In this document: positions 27,207-36,284 of the stretch, one piece after another
How positions within the stretch are numbered: the stretch's first letter is position 1
Layout of the letters: every line of letters begins with the position of its first letter
Assembly: GCF_001982635.1 (NCBI RefSeq)
Contig: NZ_MKFI01000008.1
Coordinates: forward strand, 1 to 64,000
Origin: Bradyrhizobium mercantei
GTDB lineage: Bacteria > Pseudomonadota > Alphaproteobacteria > Rhizobiales > Xanthobacteraceae
Reading direction: 5' to 3'
Length of the DNA stretch: 64,000 nt
Translations under genes and position numbers: made by a program
Notes under the pieces: generated by a model
What the model saw: only the letters and a program-made list of their open reading frames with translations
Told to the model about the DNA's origin: nothing
Database searches by the model: none

Positions 27207-28986
27207 TGACGACCTCCTTGTGGACGCGAATCTCCGCCGGCGTTCCCGCCGCCAGCGTGCGGCCGAGATTGAGCACGGTGACCTGGTGGCAGATATCGAA
27301 GATCAGATCGGCATGATGCTCGACCAGCAGCACGCCGGTGCCGCGGCCGCAGACCGCCTTGATCAGGCTGGCAAGCCGCTCGATCTCGTCATTGGAGAGG
27401 CCTGCGGCGGGCTCGTCGAGCAGCAGGAAATCCGGATCGAGCATCAGGGCGCGGGCGATCTCGATGAAGCGCAGCTCGCTGTGCTGCAACCGATCGGCAC
27501 GCACGTCGGCGAGCGCCTCGAGCCCAACGACGCCGAGCAGCGCCCGCGCCTTGTCGGCGAGCATCCGCTCGTCGGCGCCGTTGCGCGGCAGTGCGAGCAT
27601 CGCCTCGACGAAATTCGCCCTGCCCTCGATCGAGCCGCCGATCATGACGTTCTCGAGCACCGAGGCTTCGCCGATCACGCGCGGCGTCTGGAAGGTGCGC
27701 GCGATGCCGCAGGCGGCGCGCTCGACCGGCTGGCCCGCGGGCAATACCTTGTCGCCAAGCGTCATGCTGCCGGCCCTCGCGGCGTAATAGCCCGAGATCA
27801 CGTTCAGCGTCGTGGTCTTGCCGCTGCCATTGGGGCCGATCAGGCCATGAATCTCGCCCGGCACGACATCGAGATCGAGGCCGTCGATCGCCTTCACATT
27901 GCCGAAGCTCAGCGCGATGCCGCGCAACTGCAGCGTCTTGCCGCCGTCGCGCCGGCGCACGATGTCGGCGAGCGCGGCCGGGCGCGGAACGATGGCGCGG
28001 TTGCTGGCGAGCGGCCGGCGGTTGCGGAAATCGAGCAGCGCCGCGATGCCGCCGGGCATCACCAGCACGATCAGCAGCAGCAGCACCGCGTAGAGGAAGG
28101 TCGACCATGCCGCGAGCGGCGCCGCGATCTCGGGCAGGATGGTCAGGATGATGGTGCCGAGCATCGGCCCGAGGATCGAGCCGCGGCCGCCGATCAGGAT
28201 CGCGATGAAGAACAGCACCGAGAGATCGAAGGTGAAGGCATCGGGCGTGATGTAGGTCTGCAGGGTCGCGAACAGCCCGCCGGCGATCGCCGCCAGCGCG
28301 CCGGCGAACAGGAAGATCGCGATCAGCATTTTCGGCTTCGAGATGCCGCTGGCTTCGGCGGCGACCTCGGCGTCGCGCACCGCGATCAAGGCGCGGCCGA
28401 ACCGGCTGCGCGCGACATTGGCGCTCATCCAGGTGGTCAAGGCGGCGAAACCGATGCAGAGCGCGTAAAAGCCCCACGGCGTATTGAACGGTGCCGGGAA
28501 TTCCGGACCGGTAATGCCGATGCCGCCACCGGTCACGCTCTGCCAGGCCAGTGCGATCTGGGTCACGATGGTCGCAAAACCCAAGGTCGACATCGCGAAG
28601 TAGAAGGTGCGCAGGCGCAGGGCCGGCAGCCCGACGATCACGCCGAAGATCGCGCCGATGAGGCCCGCGACCGGCAGGGCGGCAAACACCGGAATGGCCG
28701 GCATCACATTGCCGGCGACCAGCACGCTGGTCGTGTAGGCGCCGAGCGTCAGCAGCGCGACATAGCCGATCGCAAGGTGACCGGCGAAGCCGACTACCAG
28801 GTTGAGGCCCGACACCAGCACCCAGTAGATCGCCATGCGGGTGCCGATCAGCACCCAGTAGTCATTGCTGACGAAGGGCAACAGCAAGGCCGCCACCAGA
28901 ATGCCGAGGAACGGCAGGACGTGCGGCAGCGCGGCGCGCCATGCGCCGCTGTCGGTTCGGAGCGGAGTGGTTGCGACCGACGTCAT
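27187..28986 (-). CDS. LivM-LivG fusion: permease plus ATP-binding protein
   Basis: About 599 residues joining two normally separate subunits. Residues 1-325 are a LivM-type permease with eight or more helices, including NLVVGFAGHLAIGYVALLTLGAY; residues 350-599 are a LivG-type ATPase with Walker A GPNGSGKTTT and Walker B LLLDEPAAGLSN. The ABC signature is unusual, LQHSELRFIEIARAL in place of LSxGQ. The start chosen is the ATG that shares one base with the livH stop (TGATG). The fusion fixes permease and ATPase one to one, with LivF as the second ATPase. Confidence 0.92.
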   Translation of the reverse strand: MTSVATTPLRTDSGAWRAALPHVLPFLGILVAALLLPFVSNDYWVLIGTRMAIYWVLVSGLNLVVGFAGHLAIGYVALLTLGAYTTSVLVAGNVMPAIPVFAALPVAGLIGAIFGVIVGLPALRLRTFYFAMSTLGFATIVTQIALAWQSVTGGGIGITGPEFPAPFNTPWGFYALCIGFAALTTWMSANVARSRFGRALIAVRDAEVAAEASGISKPKMLIAIFLFAGALAAIAGGLFATLQTYITPDAFTFDLSVLFFIAILIGGRGSILGPMLGTIILTILPEIAAPLAAWSTFLYAVLLLLIVLVMPGGIAALLDFRNRRPLASNRAIVPRPAALADIVRRRDGGKTLQLRGIALSFGNVKAIDGLDLDVVPGEIHGLIGPNGSGKTTTLNVISGYYAARAGSMTLGDKVLPAGQPVERAACGIARTFQTPRVIGEASVLENVMIGGSIEGRANFVEAMLALPRNGADERMLADKARALLGVVGLEALADVRADRLQHSELRFIEIARALMLDPDFLLLDEPAAGLSNDEIERLASLIKAVCGRGTGVLLVEHHADLIFDICHQVTVLNLGRTLAAGTPAEIRVHKEVVSAYLGG

Positions 28987-29843
28987 CACACTCTCCGCGC
29001 GGTCGAGCCGCCGAACAGTCCTTGCGGCGCAGCGAGCAGCACCACGATGAACAGCGTGAACACCGCAACCGAGGAGAAGATGCCGCCGACCAGGAAGTTC
29101 GCGGCCTGCTGGAACAGGCCGAGCGCCAGCCCGCCGATGATCGCGCCCCTGTTGTTGCCGAGCCCGCCGAGCGCCACTGGCACGAAGCCGTAGAAATTCA
29201 GCAGTGCGCCGTTGGCAAAGAAGGCGAGCAGCAACTGCCCGCCGGAAAATCCGGCGATGCCGCCGACCACGCCGGCGAGCGCATAGCTCGCGACGCGCAG
29301 ATTGCGCTCCGGCAGGCCGAGCGCCCGGGCCGCGAAATTGTCCTCCGCGATGGCCAGGAACGCGCGTCCGACCAGGGTGCGGCGGTAGAGATATTCAAGC
29401 CCAATGATGGTGACGGCGCAGGCGGCGACCGGCAGCCAGAACTTTTCGTCCCAGACGCCCTCGCCGAATCCGACGATACGCGGGAACGGCTGCGGCTCGG
29501 TGCCCCATTTGATCGCGGTGACCTGCTGGATCATCAGCGCGACCGCGAGCGTCGAGAGCACGTAGAGATGCTGGTCGAGGCTCTTGAGCACCGGTCGCAC
29601 CGCGACGAATTCGGTGATGACCCCGATCACCGCGCAGCAGAGCAGCGTCAGCACAAAGCCTGCGATGATCGGCAGGCCGAGCTTCAGCGTGAACATCGAG
29701 CCGAACACGCCGCCCAGCATCGCAAGCTGGCCGGCAGTGAAGCTCATCACCCGCGAGGTCGAGAACATGGTGTTGTAGGTGACGCCGACCAGCGCGTAGA
29801 TCGCGCCCGCCGCGAGACCGGATGCAAGGATCGAGGCCAGCAT
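28986..29843 (-). CDS. livH: LivH-like ABC transporter permease
   Basis: 285 residues, eight or so membrane helices, with the LivH opening ILASGLAAGAIYALVGVTYN and VMSFTAGQLAMLGGVF, and the conserved RALGLPERNLRVASYALAGVVGGIAGF loop that contacts the ATPases. Forms the translocation pore with the LivM half of the fused protein. Coupled to that gene by a one-base stop/start overlap. Confidence 0.95.
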   Translation of the reverse strand: MLASILASGLAAGAIYALVGVTYNTMFSTSRVMSFTAGQLAMLGGVFGSMFTLKLGLPIIAGFVLTLLCCAVIGVITEFVAVRPVLKSLDQHLYVLSTLAVALMIQQVTAIKWGTEPQPFPRIVGFGEGVWDEKFWLPVAACAVTIIGLEYLYRRTLVGRAFLAIAEDNFAARALGLPERNLRVASYALAGVVGGIAGFSGGQLLLAFFANGALLNFYGFVPVALGGLGNNRGAIIGGLALGLFQQAANFLVGGIFSSVAVFTLFIVVLLAAPQGLFGGSTARRV

Positions 29844-29862
29844 CGGCTGCGCCCTCGCCGTT

Positions 29863-31059
29863 CTATGTGTATCCCGGCGCCAGCGCGAAAGTGCCGTTCT
29901 TGGCCGTGCTCGATTCCGACATCACGATCTCTTCGGTCAGATAACCGTTATGCTCGGTCGGCGAGAAACGGTAATTGCCGAAATAACCGGGATAGGTCGA
30001 CAGCGAATTCCAGTACTTGATGATGCCGGCGCTGTCGGTTGAGCCGCTTTCCGCGACCGCCTTGGCGATCAGCTCGATGCAGTCGATGCCGCCGGCGACC
30101 CACCAGAGCAGCGTATCGTTCAGCGCAATATTGGCCTTGGTCAGCCGCGCGACCAGGTCTTCGCTCTTCGGCGGCAGCTTGCCGGCGCTGTCATAGCTGC
30201 AGCTCTTGTAGCCGATCGCATAGACCTTCTTCCAGTTCTCCGGCTTGGCGACCAGGCCTGCAAGCTCGCCCGACGCCATCGAGGGGTGGCCGACGAAGGG
30301 AACGTCCCAGTTCATCGCGGCGCGGGTGTTGAACATCCGCGCCTCCATGCCGGTGGAGACGCTCCACACCACGATCGCCTCGGCGCCGGCGTTCTTGGCG
30401 CGCAGCATGTCCGGCGTCATGTCAGGCTGCGTGGCATCGACATTGGCCTGATAAGCGACCTCGGCGCCGTCCTTCTTGAACGCCGCGACGGAGGCGCCGA
30501 CCGCAGTGACGCCATAGCCGGTGGTGTCGCCGATCACGGCGACCTTCTTCACCTTGAGGATCTTGAGGCAATAATTGCGCACGGCATCGTCCCACTGATT
30601 GTTCGACGGAGCGATGCGGAATGCATTGGGAAACTTGACCGGGTCGATCAGGGTCTCGACGACGCAAGGGTGCAGGTCGGGCATCTTGGCGCGCGCCATG
30701 ATCGGCGTGGTCGCCAGCGCCTCGCCGGAATTCAACGGGCCCCAGATCGCGTGCACCTTGGCCTGGCTGATCAATTCCTGTGTGGCATTCACCGCCTTGG
30801 TCGGGTCACCCTGGGTGTCGCGCATGACAAGCTCGATCTTGCGGCCTTTCACGCCGCCGGCGCCGTTGATGGCATCGACGGCGAAATTGACGCCGCGGTT
30901 GAAGCCGACGGTCGGCGCCGAGCTCGGCCCGGTGATCGCCGCGAGACAGCCGATCTTGATCGGTTCCGATTGTGCGATGGCGGGAGCTGGGAAGGAGAAT
31001 GATGCGGCGCCCAGTGCGCCGGCGCTGCCCAATAATACGTCACGGCGAGAAACGGCCAT
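29863..31059 (-). CDS. LivK-like periplasmic substrate-binding protein
   Basis: 398 residues. The start is the ATG giving MAVSRRDVLLGSAGALGAASF, which has a twin-arginine-like SRRDVL before the hydrophobic stretch and a cleavage site after PAIAQ. The mature protein opens EPIKIGCLAAITGPSSAPTVGFNRGV, the type I periplasmic receptor fold for amino acids, amides or related carboxylates. A GTG three codons earlier is less likely. First gene of the livK-H-MG-F operon. The ligand cannot be told from sequence alone. Confidence 0.92.
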   Translation of the reverse strand: MAVSRRDVLLGSAGALGAASFSFPAPAIAQSEPIKIGCLAAITGPSSAPTVGFNRGVNFAVDAINGAGGVKGRKIELVMRDTQGDPTKAVNATQELISQAKVHAIWGPLNSGEALATTPIMARAKMPDLHPCVVETLIDPVKFPNAFRIAPSNNQWDDAVRNYCLKILKVKKVAVIGDTTGYGVTAVGASVAAFKKDGAEVAYQANVDATQPDMTPDMLRAKNAGAEAIVVWSVSTGMEARMFNTRAAMNWDVPFVGHPSMASGELAGLVAKPENWKKVYAIGYKSCSYDSAGKLPPKSEDLVARLTKANIALNDTLLWWVAGGIDCIELIAKAVAESGSTDSAGIIKYWNSLSTYPGYFGNYRFSPTEHNGYLTEEIVMSESSTAKNGTFALAPGYT

Positions 31060-31132
31060 GTGATGCACTCCCTGTTTCCCTCTCGGCGCCCGTCGTTTGC
31101 TGCGGGACGTCCGTTCATTGATTGTCCGCGCG

Positions 31133-31184
31133 CTCTTGGTTCTCTTGGTTCTCTTGGTTCTCTTGGTTCTCTTGGTTCTCTTGG
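31133..31184. repeat. Tandem 9-base repeat CTCTTGGTT
   Basis: Five exact copies of CTCTTGGTT plus a seven-base partial copy, in the gap between the hydroxyacid dehydrogenase gene and livK, about 70-125 bases upstream of the livK start. The copies are identical, suggesting recent expansion by slippage. It could alter livK promoter spacing. Confidence 0.95.
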
Positions 31185-31266
31185 GCCGCGGTTTGCAAGA
31201 TCAAGTTTGGGCTGGATCCAAAGGCCTTGTCCAGCCCCTTCGACGGCATTGGGCGTCGCCGAACTT

Positions 31267-32244
31267 TCATGGCCGCCGCGCCCAGTGCTCGGCATTGACG
31301 GCACCGACAGGTGTGTCCCCGGCAACGATCTTTGCGACCTGGCGCACGGTCTCCGACGATTGATGCTCGATGGCTTGCGGCGTCAGGCCACCGACATGCG
31401 GCGTTGCGATGACGTTATGCAGCCTCGCGAGTTCCGGCGTCGGCATCTGGTCGGGCGCGCGGCCGACATCCAGCGCCGCGCCCGCAATGCGGCCATCGCG
31501 CAGCGCTTCCGTCAGTGCGGCCTCATCGACGAGGTTGCCGCGCGACAGGTTAATGAAGAACGCGTGCTTTTGCATCCGCGCTAACGCAGCCTCCCCGATC
31601 AAATTCTCGGTCTCTGCATTGGCGATCGCGAGGCAGACGACATAGTCGGCGCGCGCCAGGAGATCGTCGAGCGGCAGATGCGCGATCGCCGCATCATCTG
31701 ACGTCACGAAGGGGTCGGCGATCAGCACGTTCATGCCGAGCACCTTGGCGATCCCGGCCAGATAACGCCCGATGCTGCCGTAGCCGATGATGCCGATCGT
31801 GCTGCCCGCAAGCTGCCGGCCCATCACGACCTCGGGCGGCTTGCCCGCGTGATAGTCGGCAGTCGCGCGGGAGACGCCGCGCGACAGGTCGACCATGAAG
31901 CCGAGCGCGAGCTCGGCAACCGATTGGACGAAGCCGGCGCTCGCCTGCGTCACCAGCACACCGGCGGCGGATGCCGCCGCGACGTCGATGTTGCGGATAT
32001 CGACCGCGCAGCGCACGAAGGCACGCAGCTTCGGCAACCGCGGAAAGATTTCGCCGGGCCCCTGCGTCATGCGATCGGCGACGATGATGTCGACGTCGGC
32101 CGCGGCCGAGACCAGCGCCGCCGCGTCGAGCGCCTCGTCACCCTCATGCAGCCTGACGTCGGCGACCGCGCGCAGGCCGTTCAGGCTGCGCTCGCCGTAA
32201 TAGTCGCGGCGCATCTGCGGGGTATGGGCGAGAAGAACCTTCAC
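31267..32244 (-). CDS. D-2-hydroxyacid dehydrogenase (NAD-dependent)
   Basis: 325 residues from a GTG start. The Rossmann motif is GIIGYGSIGRYLAGIAKVLGM (about residues 148-168); the catalytic Arg sits in INLSRGNLVDE and the His in IATPHVGGLT, typical of the SerA/phosphoglycerate dehydrogenase family. It reduces or oxidises a 2-oxo/2-hydroxy acid. It lies directly after the TRAP transporter genes on the same strand, so its substrate is probably the acid they import. Confidence 0.92.
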   Translation of the reverse strand: MKVLLAHTPQMRRDYYGERSLNGLRAVADVRLHEGDEALDAAALVSAAADVDIIVADRMTQGPGEIFPRLPKLRAFVRCAVDIRNIDVAAASAAGVLVTQASAGFVQSVAELALGFMVDLSRGVSRATADYHAGKPPEVVMGRQLAGSTIGIIGYGSIGRYLAGIAKVLGMNVLIADPFVTSDDAAIAHLPLDDLLARADYVVCLAIANAETENLIGEAALARMQKHAFFINLSRGNLVDEAALTEALRDGRIAGAALDVGRAPDQMPTPELARLHNVIATPHVGGLTPQAIEHQSSETVRQVAKIVAGDTPVGAVNAEHWARRP

Positions 32245-32256
32245 GATAGCAAACCC

Positions 32257-34113
32257 CTAGTAGCCGAGCGCGTGCGGCAGCGCTGTGCTGATGGCGGGCA
32301 CGAAGGCGATCACGAGGAGGCACAGCAACAGCAGGCCGAGATATCCCGTGATCGGCTTGATGGTCTGCTCGATCGGCACATTGCCGATCAGGCAGGCGCC
32401 GTAGAGCCCAAGCCCAAGTGGCGGCGCAAACAGCCCGAGCCCCATCGCGATCACGAGCACGACGCCGAAATGCAGGGGATCGATGCCGAGCTTGACGGCG
32501 ACCGGCAGCAGCAGCGGCCCGAAGATGATCAGCGCCGCGGCGCCCTCGAGCACCGAGCCCATCACCACCAGCACCAGGATCGACAGCAGCATGAACAGCC
32601 AGACGCCGTGGCTGCCCGAGATCGCCAGCATGAGGTCGCCGACCGCATGCGGCACCTGCTGCAAGGTCAGGATGAAGGCCAGCGACTGCGCCGCGGCGAC
32701 GATGAACAGCACCAGTCCCGAGCGCGTTGCCGACTGCACGAAGCAGTGCGCGAGGCTCTTCACGCCGAGTTCGCGGAACAACAGGCTGCCGACGGCAATG
32801 GCGTAGACCGCGGCAAAGGCCGAGATCTCGGTCGCCGTGGCAAAGCCGCTCTTGAAGCCGAAGAAGATCATGAAGATCAGCCCGAACGAGGCGATCGCGC
32901 CGGTCCACAGGCCGGACACCGCGGCGCGCGGCTCGGCCTCGACGTTAGCAGCGGGACGCTTGCCGAAGATGATCGACACCGCGATCAGCGCCAGCGCCAT
33001 CAGCACGGCCGGCAGCATGCCGGCGACGAACAGGCCGCCGATCGACAGATTGGCGACGAAGCCGAGGATGATCAGGTTGATGCAGGGCGGAATCGTTTCC
33101 GCCATCACGGCGGAGGCGGCGAGCAGCGCCACCGCGCCGCCCGGATTCTGCCGCGAGCGGCGGGCCGCCGGGATCAGCACCGAACCGACCGCGGCGACGT
33201 CGGCCATCTTGGAGCCCGAGATGCCGGAGAACAGCACCATCGACATCACCATCACGACGTTGAGCCCGCCGCGCATCCGCCCGACGGCACGCTGCAACAG
33301 CTCGATCAGCCGGACCGACATGCCGTTGGCTTCCATCAAATAGCCGACCAGGATGAAGAACGGGATCGCCAGCAGCACGAAATTGTCGATGCCGCGCGCC
33401 ATCTGCTGGGCGAAGATCACGCCCGGCAGCGTGCCCTCGACCCAGATGAAGATCAGCGCCGCCAACGCCAGCGCAAAGCCGATCGGCAATCCGCCGAACA
33501 GAGTGAGGAAGAAGCCGATCAGCATCAGCGCCTGCGACGACGGCACGGACGACGGTGCAAGCGCGTCCCAGGCCAGATAGAGTCCGGCAATGACGGCCGT
33601 CGCGACGATGCCCGCCACCATGTCGCGCAGCGGCCGGCCGCAGAACGTCTCGAAGGCGAAGATCGTCATGAACGTCGCGCCGACGCCCATCGGATAGAAC
33701 GTCCATTCCAGCGGCAGGCCGGAGCCTGAGGTCTGCCCGGTGGTCAGCCAGCCCATCTTGATGGCGTTGAACGCGACGGTTCCGGCAATGATGGTGACGA
33801 GCAGCGCGCCGACCGCGTCGACGACGCGCCGCACGGCCTGTGGCAGCATGTTGACGAAGAAGGCGACGCCGAGGTTTTCGCTGCGCGCGAGCGCGCTCGC
33901 CGCGCCGAAGAAGCTCGACCCGACCATCAGGCCGCGAGCGACGTCGTCGGACCATTCGACCGGCGCATTGAACAGGTAGCGGGCCAGCACCGAGACGCAG
34001 ACCACCGCGAGGTCTGCGGCGAGCAGGATCGCGGCGATCGCGTCACTGATGGCGAGCAGCGGCGCGGTGATCCGATCAGTGTGGCTTCTCGTCGCAATCG
34101 CGGCGACCGACAT
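32257..34113 (-). CDS. TRAP transporter fused membrane subunit (DctQ-DctM)
   Basis: 618 residues. The first ~170 form the four-helix small subunit (with PVEWSDDVARGLMVGSSFFG), fused to the large twelve-helix DctM unit, which shows PIGFALALAALIFIWVEG, GGLNVVMVMSMVLFSGISGSK and a C-terminal PPLGLGLYGACLIGN. It uses a sodium gradient to move the organic acid delivered by DctP. Ends 13 bases before the dehydrogenase gene. Confidence 0.95.
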   Translation of the reverse strand: MSVAAIATRSHTDRITAPLLAISDAIAAILLAADLAVVCVSVLARYLFNAPVEWSDDVARGLMVGSSFFGAASALARSENLGVAFFVNMLPQAVRRVVDAVGALLVTIIAGTVAFNAIKMGWLTTGQTSGSGLPLEWTFYPMGVGATFMTIFAFETFCGRPLRDMVAGIVATAVIAGLYLAWDALAPSSVPSSQALMLIGFFLTLFGGLPIGFALALAALIFIWVEGTLPGVIFAQQMARGIDNFVLLAIPFFILVGYLMEANGMSVRLIELLQRAVGRMRGGLNVVMVMSMVLFSGISGSKMADVAAVGSVLIPAARRSRQNPGGAVALLAASAVMAETIPPCINLIILGFVANLSIGGLFVAGMLPAVLMALALIAVSIIFGKRPAANVEAEPRAAVSGLWTGAIASFGLIFMIFFGFKSGFATATEISAFAAVYAIAVGSLLFRELGVKSLAHCFVQSATRSGLVLFIVAAAQSLAFILTLQQVPHAVGDLMLAISGSHGVWLFMLLSILVLVVMGSVLEGAAALIIFGPLLLPVAVKLGIDPLHFGVVLVIAMGLGLFAPPLGLGLYGACLIGNVPIEQTIKPITGYLGLLLLCLLVIAFVPAISTALPHALGY

Positions 34114-34122
34114 GCGCCGACC

Positions 34123-35154
34123 TCAGGCCTGGGTGGCGCGGATCAGATCGACGACGGCCTTCGCCTCGGGCCGCGCCTTGATGAAATTGTCGGTCTGCGG
34201 CAGCACGCGCTTGCGGAACGCCTCCTTGTCGCATTCGACGACCGTGACGCCCTTCTCCGCCAGGGAAGCCAGCGCCTCCTTCTCCACCGCGAGCCCGTGC
34301 GCGCGGGTGTCGGCCGCGGCCTTCTTCGCCGCATCGAGGAAGCCGTCGCGCAGCTTCGGAGCCATCCGGTTGAACGTGGTGTCGCTGAAATAGACCGCGA
34401 GCGGCGAGAAGATGTGCTGGGTCAGCGCATAGTTCTTCGATGTCTCGTAGAACTTGCTGGCCAGGATGGTCGGCGGATCGTGCTCGAGGCCATCGAGCAC
34501 GCCGGCCTGCAGCGCCGTATAGATCTCGCCGAACGCCAGCGGCGTCGCGGCCGCCCCCATCAACCGCAGGCATTCGGTGATGATCGGATTGGGCAGCGTG
34601 CGGATCTTCAGGCCGGCGAGATCGTCCGGCGTCTTCACCGGCTTCTTCGCCAGCACGCTGCGTGCGCCGAAATTATAGGCCCAGGCGATGATGTGAATGC
34701 CGGCGCCCTTGAGCAGCGCAACCTCGATCGGTTTCGCCGCACCGTCATCGAATGCCTTGGTCTGCTGCTGGAAGCTGGTGAAGAGGTAGCCGAGGTCGAA
34801 CGTGCCGACCAGCGGCACGAGATTGGCCGAGATCGACGAGCCCGAGACCATCAGGTCGATCACCCCGAGCTTCACCGAGTTGATGACGTCGATTTCCTGG
34901 CCGAGCTGATTGTCCGGAAAGAAGGTCACCTCGATCTGATCGCCGAGCCCGTTGGCCTTCAGGCTCTTGACGAGGTTGTCGTAGTAGACGCGGCCGTTGG
35001 CGTATTTGGGGTCGTTCGGAAGCGACGACGAGCACCGCATCTTCATGGTCGCGGCCTCGGCGCGGCCGATGATGGCGGGCGCGGCGGCGAGCCAGGCCGC
35101 GGCACAGGCCGACGACCGCAACACGATGCGGCGGTTCACGTGCCTCGACGTCAT
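34123..35154 (-). CDS. TRAP transporter substrate-binding protein (DctP)
   Basis: 343 residues. The start chosen (MTSRHVNRRIVLRSSACAAA) has GGAGG nine bases upstream and gives a signal peptide with a twin-arginine-like NRRIVLR and cleavage after AEAAT. The mature receptor has the DctP features LRIRTLPNPIITECLRLMGA (here KIRTLPNPI) with the ligand-binding Arg, and LQAGVLDGLEHDPPTI. First gene of the dctP-dctQM-dehydrogenase operon, facing away from a GntR regulator gene. Confidence 0.93.
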   Translation of the reverse strand: MTSRHVNRRIVLRSSACAAAWLAAAPAIIGRAEAATMKMRCSSSLPNDPKYANGRVYYDNLVKSLKANGLGDQIEVTFFPDNQLGQEIDVINSVKLGVIDLMVSGSSISANLVPLVGTFDLGYLFTSFQQQTKAFDDGAAKPIEVALLKGAGIHIIAWAYNFGARSVLAKKPVKTPDDLAGLKIRTLPNPIITECLRLMGAAATPLAFGEIYTALQAGVLDGLEHDPPTILASKFYETSKNYALTQHIFSPLAVYFSDTTFNRMAPKLRDGFLDAAKKAAADTRAHGLAVEKEALASLAEKGVTVVECDKEAFRKRVLPQTDNFIKARPEAKAVVDLIRATQA

Positions 35155-35242
35155 GATGGTGCTCCTCCCCAGGAACGGATCGTCTTTGGACCGATCGTCT
35201 TTGCCTTGGCCGGCCCGGCTGTCGCGCCAGCTTGGCAGCTCA

Positions 35243-35263
35243 TTTGTCATAATGTATGACAAA
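35243..35263. promoter_or_regulatory. GntR/FadR-type operator between dctP and its regulator
   Basis: TTTGTCATA, three bases, TATGACAAA: perfect nine-base arms. The core TTGTxATxxxxATxACAA fits the short palindromes bound by FadR-type GntR dimers. It lies about 90 bases upstream of dctP and 64 bases before the regulator start. An ATG inside the palindrome makes a longer regulator start unlikely. Confidence 0.8.
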
Positions 35264-35326
35264 ATGGAAACGGTTGTGCAAGAGCGCCGCTCGGCGGCGC
35301 AGGCTTCAACCCCAGCGAGGCATCCG

Positions 35327-36076
35327 ATGTTCCAGACATCCAACGCATTGCGCCGGAGCGTGCACAGCCAGGTCACCGACCGGGTCGGCAGCAGCATCGT
35401 GCGCGGCGAGATCGGCGTCGGCGAGACGCTGCCGCCGGAAATGCAGATCTGCGAGATGATGGATGTCAGCCGCACGGTGGTGCGCGAGGCGATCCGCACC
35501 CTGACCGGCAAGGGATTGATCGAGTCGCGGCCGAAAAGCGGCACGCGGGTGCGGCCGCCCGAGCAGTGGAATCAGCTCGATCCCGACGTGCTGCGCTGGC
35601 ACCTCGAGACCGCGGAGATCGACCGCTACCTGGCCAAGCTGTTCCAGCTGCGCTCGGCCGTCGAACCGGCCGCCGCCGCGCTCGCGGCGGTCCACGCCGG
35701 CGAAAGCGACATCGCCCGCATCCGTGCCGGCTGCGACGGCATGGATGCGGCAACGACCAACGAGGACTTCGTCACCGCCGACATCGCGTTCCATCAGTCG
35801 ATCTATTTCGCGACCCGCAACGAGTTCTTCTGGCCGATCGCCCAGATGTTCGAGATCACCCTGCGCCAAAGCTTCACGATCGCCGCAACCGGCTCGCACC
35901 GCCCACGCGCGCTGATCGAGCACCGCGCGGTGCTCGATGCGATTGCGGCCGGCGATGCGGAGGCCGCGCGCGCGGCCACGGTGGTGCTGCTGGCGCATTC
36001 CGCCGACGACCTGGTGCGAATCCGCGGCAGGGAGTTCGAGACGACATCGGCGCGTCCCGGCCGCAAGCGGTCATGA
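35327..36076 (+). CDS. GntR-family regulator, FadR subfamily
   Basis: About 249 residues. Winged helix at residues 8-75 (SQVTDRVGSSIVRGEIGVGETLPPEMQICEMMDVSRTVVREAI...), then an FCD ligand domain with the metal-ligand pattern DIAFHQSIY...HRAVLDAI...AHSADDL. The start chosen (MFQTSN) has GCGAGG upstream; earlier ATGs fall in the operator. Likely represses the divergent TRAP/dehydrogenase operon until its organic acid binds. Confidence 0.92.
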   Translation: MFQTSNALRRSVHSQVTDRVGSSIVRGEIGVGETLPPEMQICEMMDVSRTVVREAIRTLTGKGLIESRPKSGTRVRPPEQWNQLDPDVLRWHLETAEIDRYLAKLFQLRSAVEPAAAALAAVHAGESDIARIRAGCDGMDAATTNEDFVTADIAFHQSIYFATRNEFFWPIAQMFEITLRQSFTIAATGSHRPRALIEHRAVLDAIAAGDAEAARAATVVLLAHSADDLVRIRGREFETTSARPGRKRS

Positions 36077-36110
36077 GCGCACGCGTCTCCCTACAAGGTC
36101 GTCCCGGCCT

Positions 36111-36128
36111 AGTGCGCAATTGCGCACT
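36111..36128. repeat. Perfect 18-base palindrome
   Basis: AGTGCGCAATTGCGCACT, fully symmetrical, directly 3' of the gntR gene and just before the dispersed repeat. May help end transcription, though no T-run follows. Confidence 0.7.
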
Positions 36129-36135
36129 ATTCGGC

Positions 36136-36238
36136 GTCATCGCCCGGCTTGACCGGGCGATCCAGTACGCCGCGGCCTCTCGGCTCAAATACTGCTGTCT
36201 CTGGAATACTGGATCGCCCGGTCGAGCCGGGCGATGAC
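36136..36238. repeat. Dispersed palindromic repeat, copy A
   Basis: Outer arms GTCATCGCCCGGC and GCCGGGCGATGAC enclose a core that begins CCAGTACGCCGCGGCC and ends CTCTGGAATACTGG. The same core, with different outer arms, recurs near 61.4 and 63.0 kb. RNA from it would fold into a long hairpin. Confidence 0.85.
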
Positions 36239-36284
36239 AGATGAGGATGTGGATGCCGCTTCCTACCGCCGGCCACCGCGTTCG

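Noticed and set aside
27169..29193. Plus-strand frame of 674 codons
   Set aside because: Antisense to the livMG fusion; rich in Arg, Asp, Gln and His with no domain.
31133..31184. CRISPR array
   Set aside because: Units are 9 bases and contiguous, without spacers.
31097..31363. LVLLVLLVL-rich frame near the livK promoter
   Set aside because: Product of reading the 9-base tandem repeat; not a membrane protein.
31849..33729. Plus-strand frame of 626 codons
   Set aside because: Antisense to the dehydrogenase and TRAP genes; shadow composition.
36111..36128. Terminator for gntR
   Set aside because: A perfect palindrome but without loop or T-run; kept as a repeat only.
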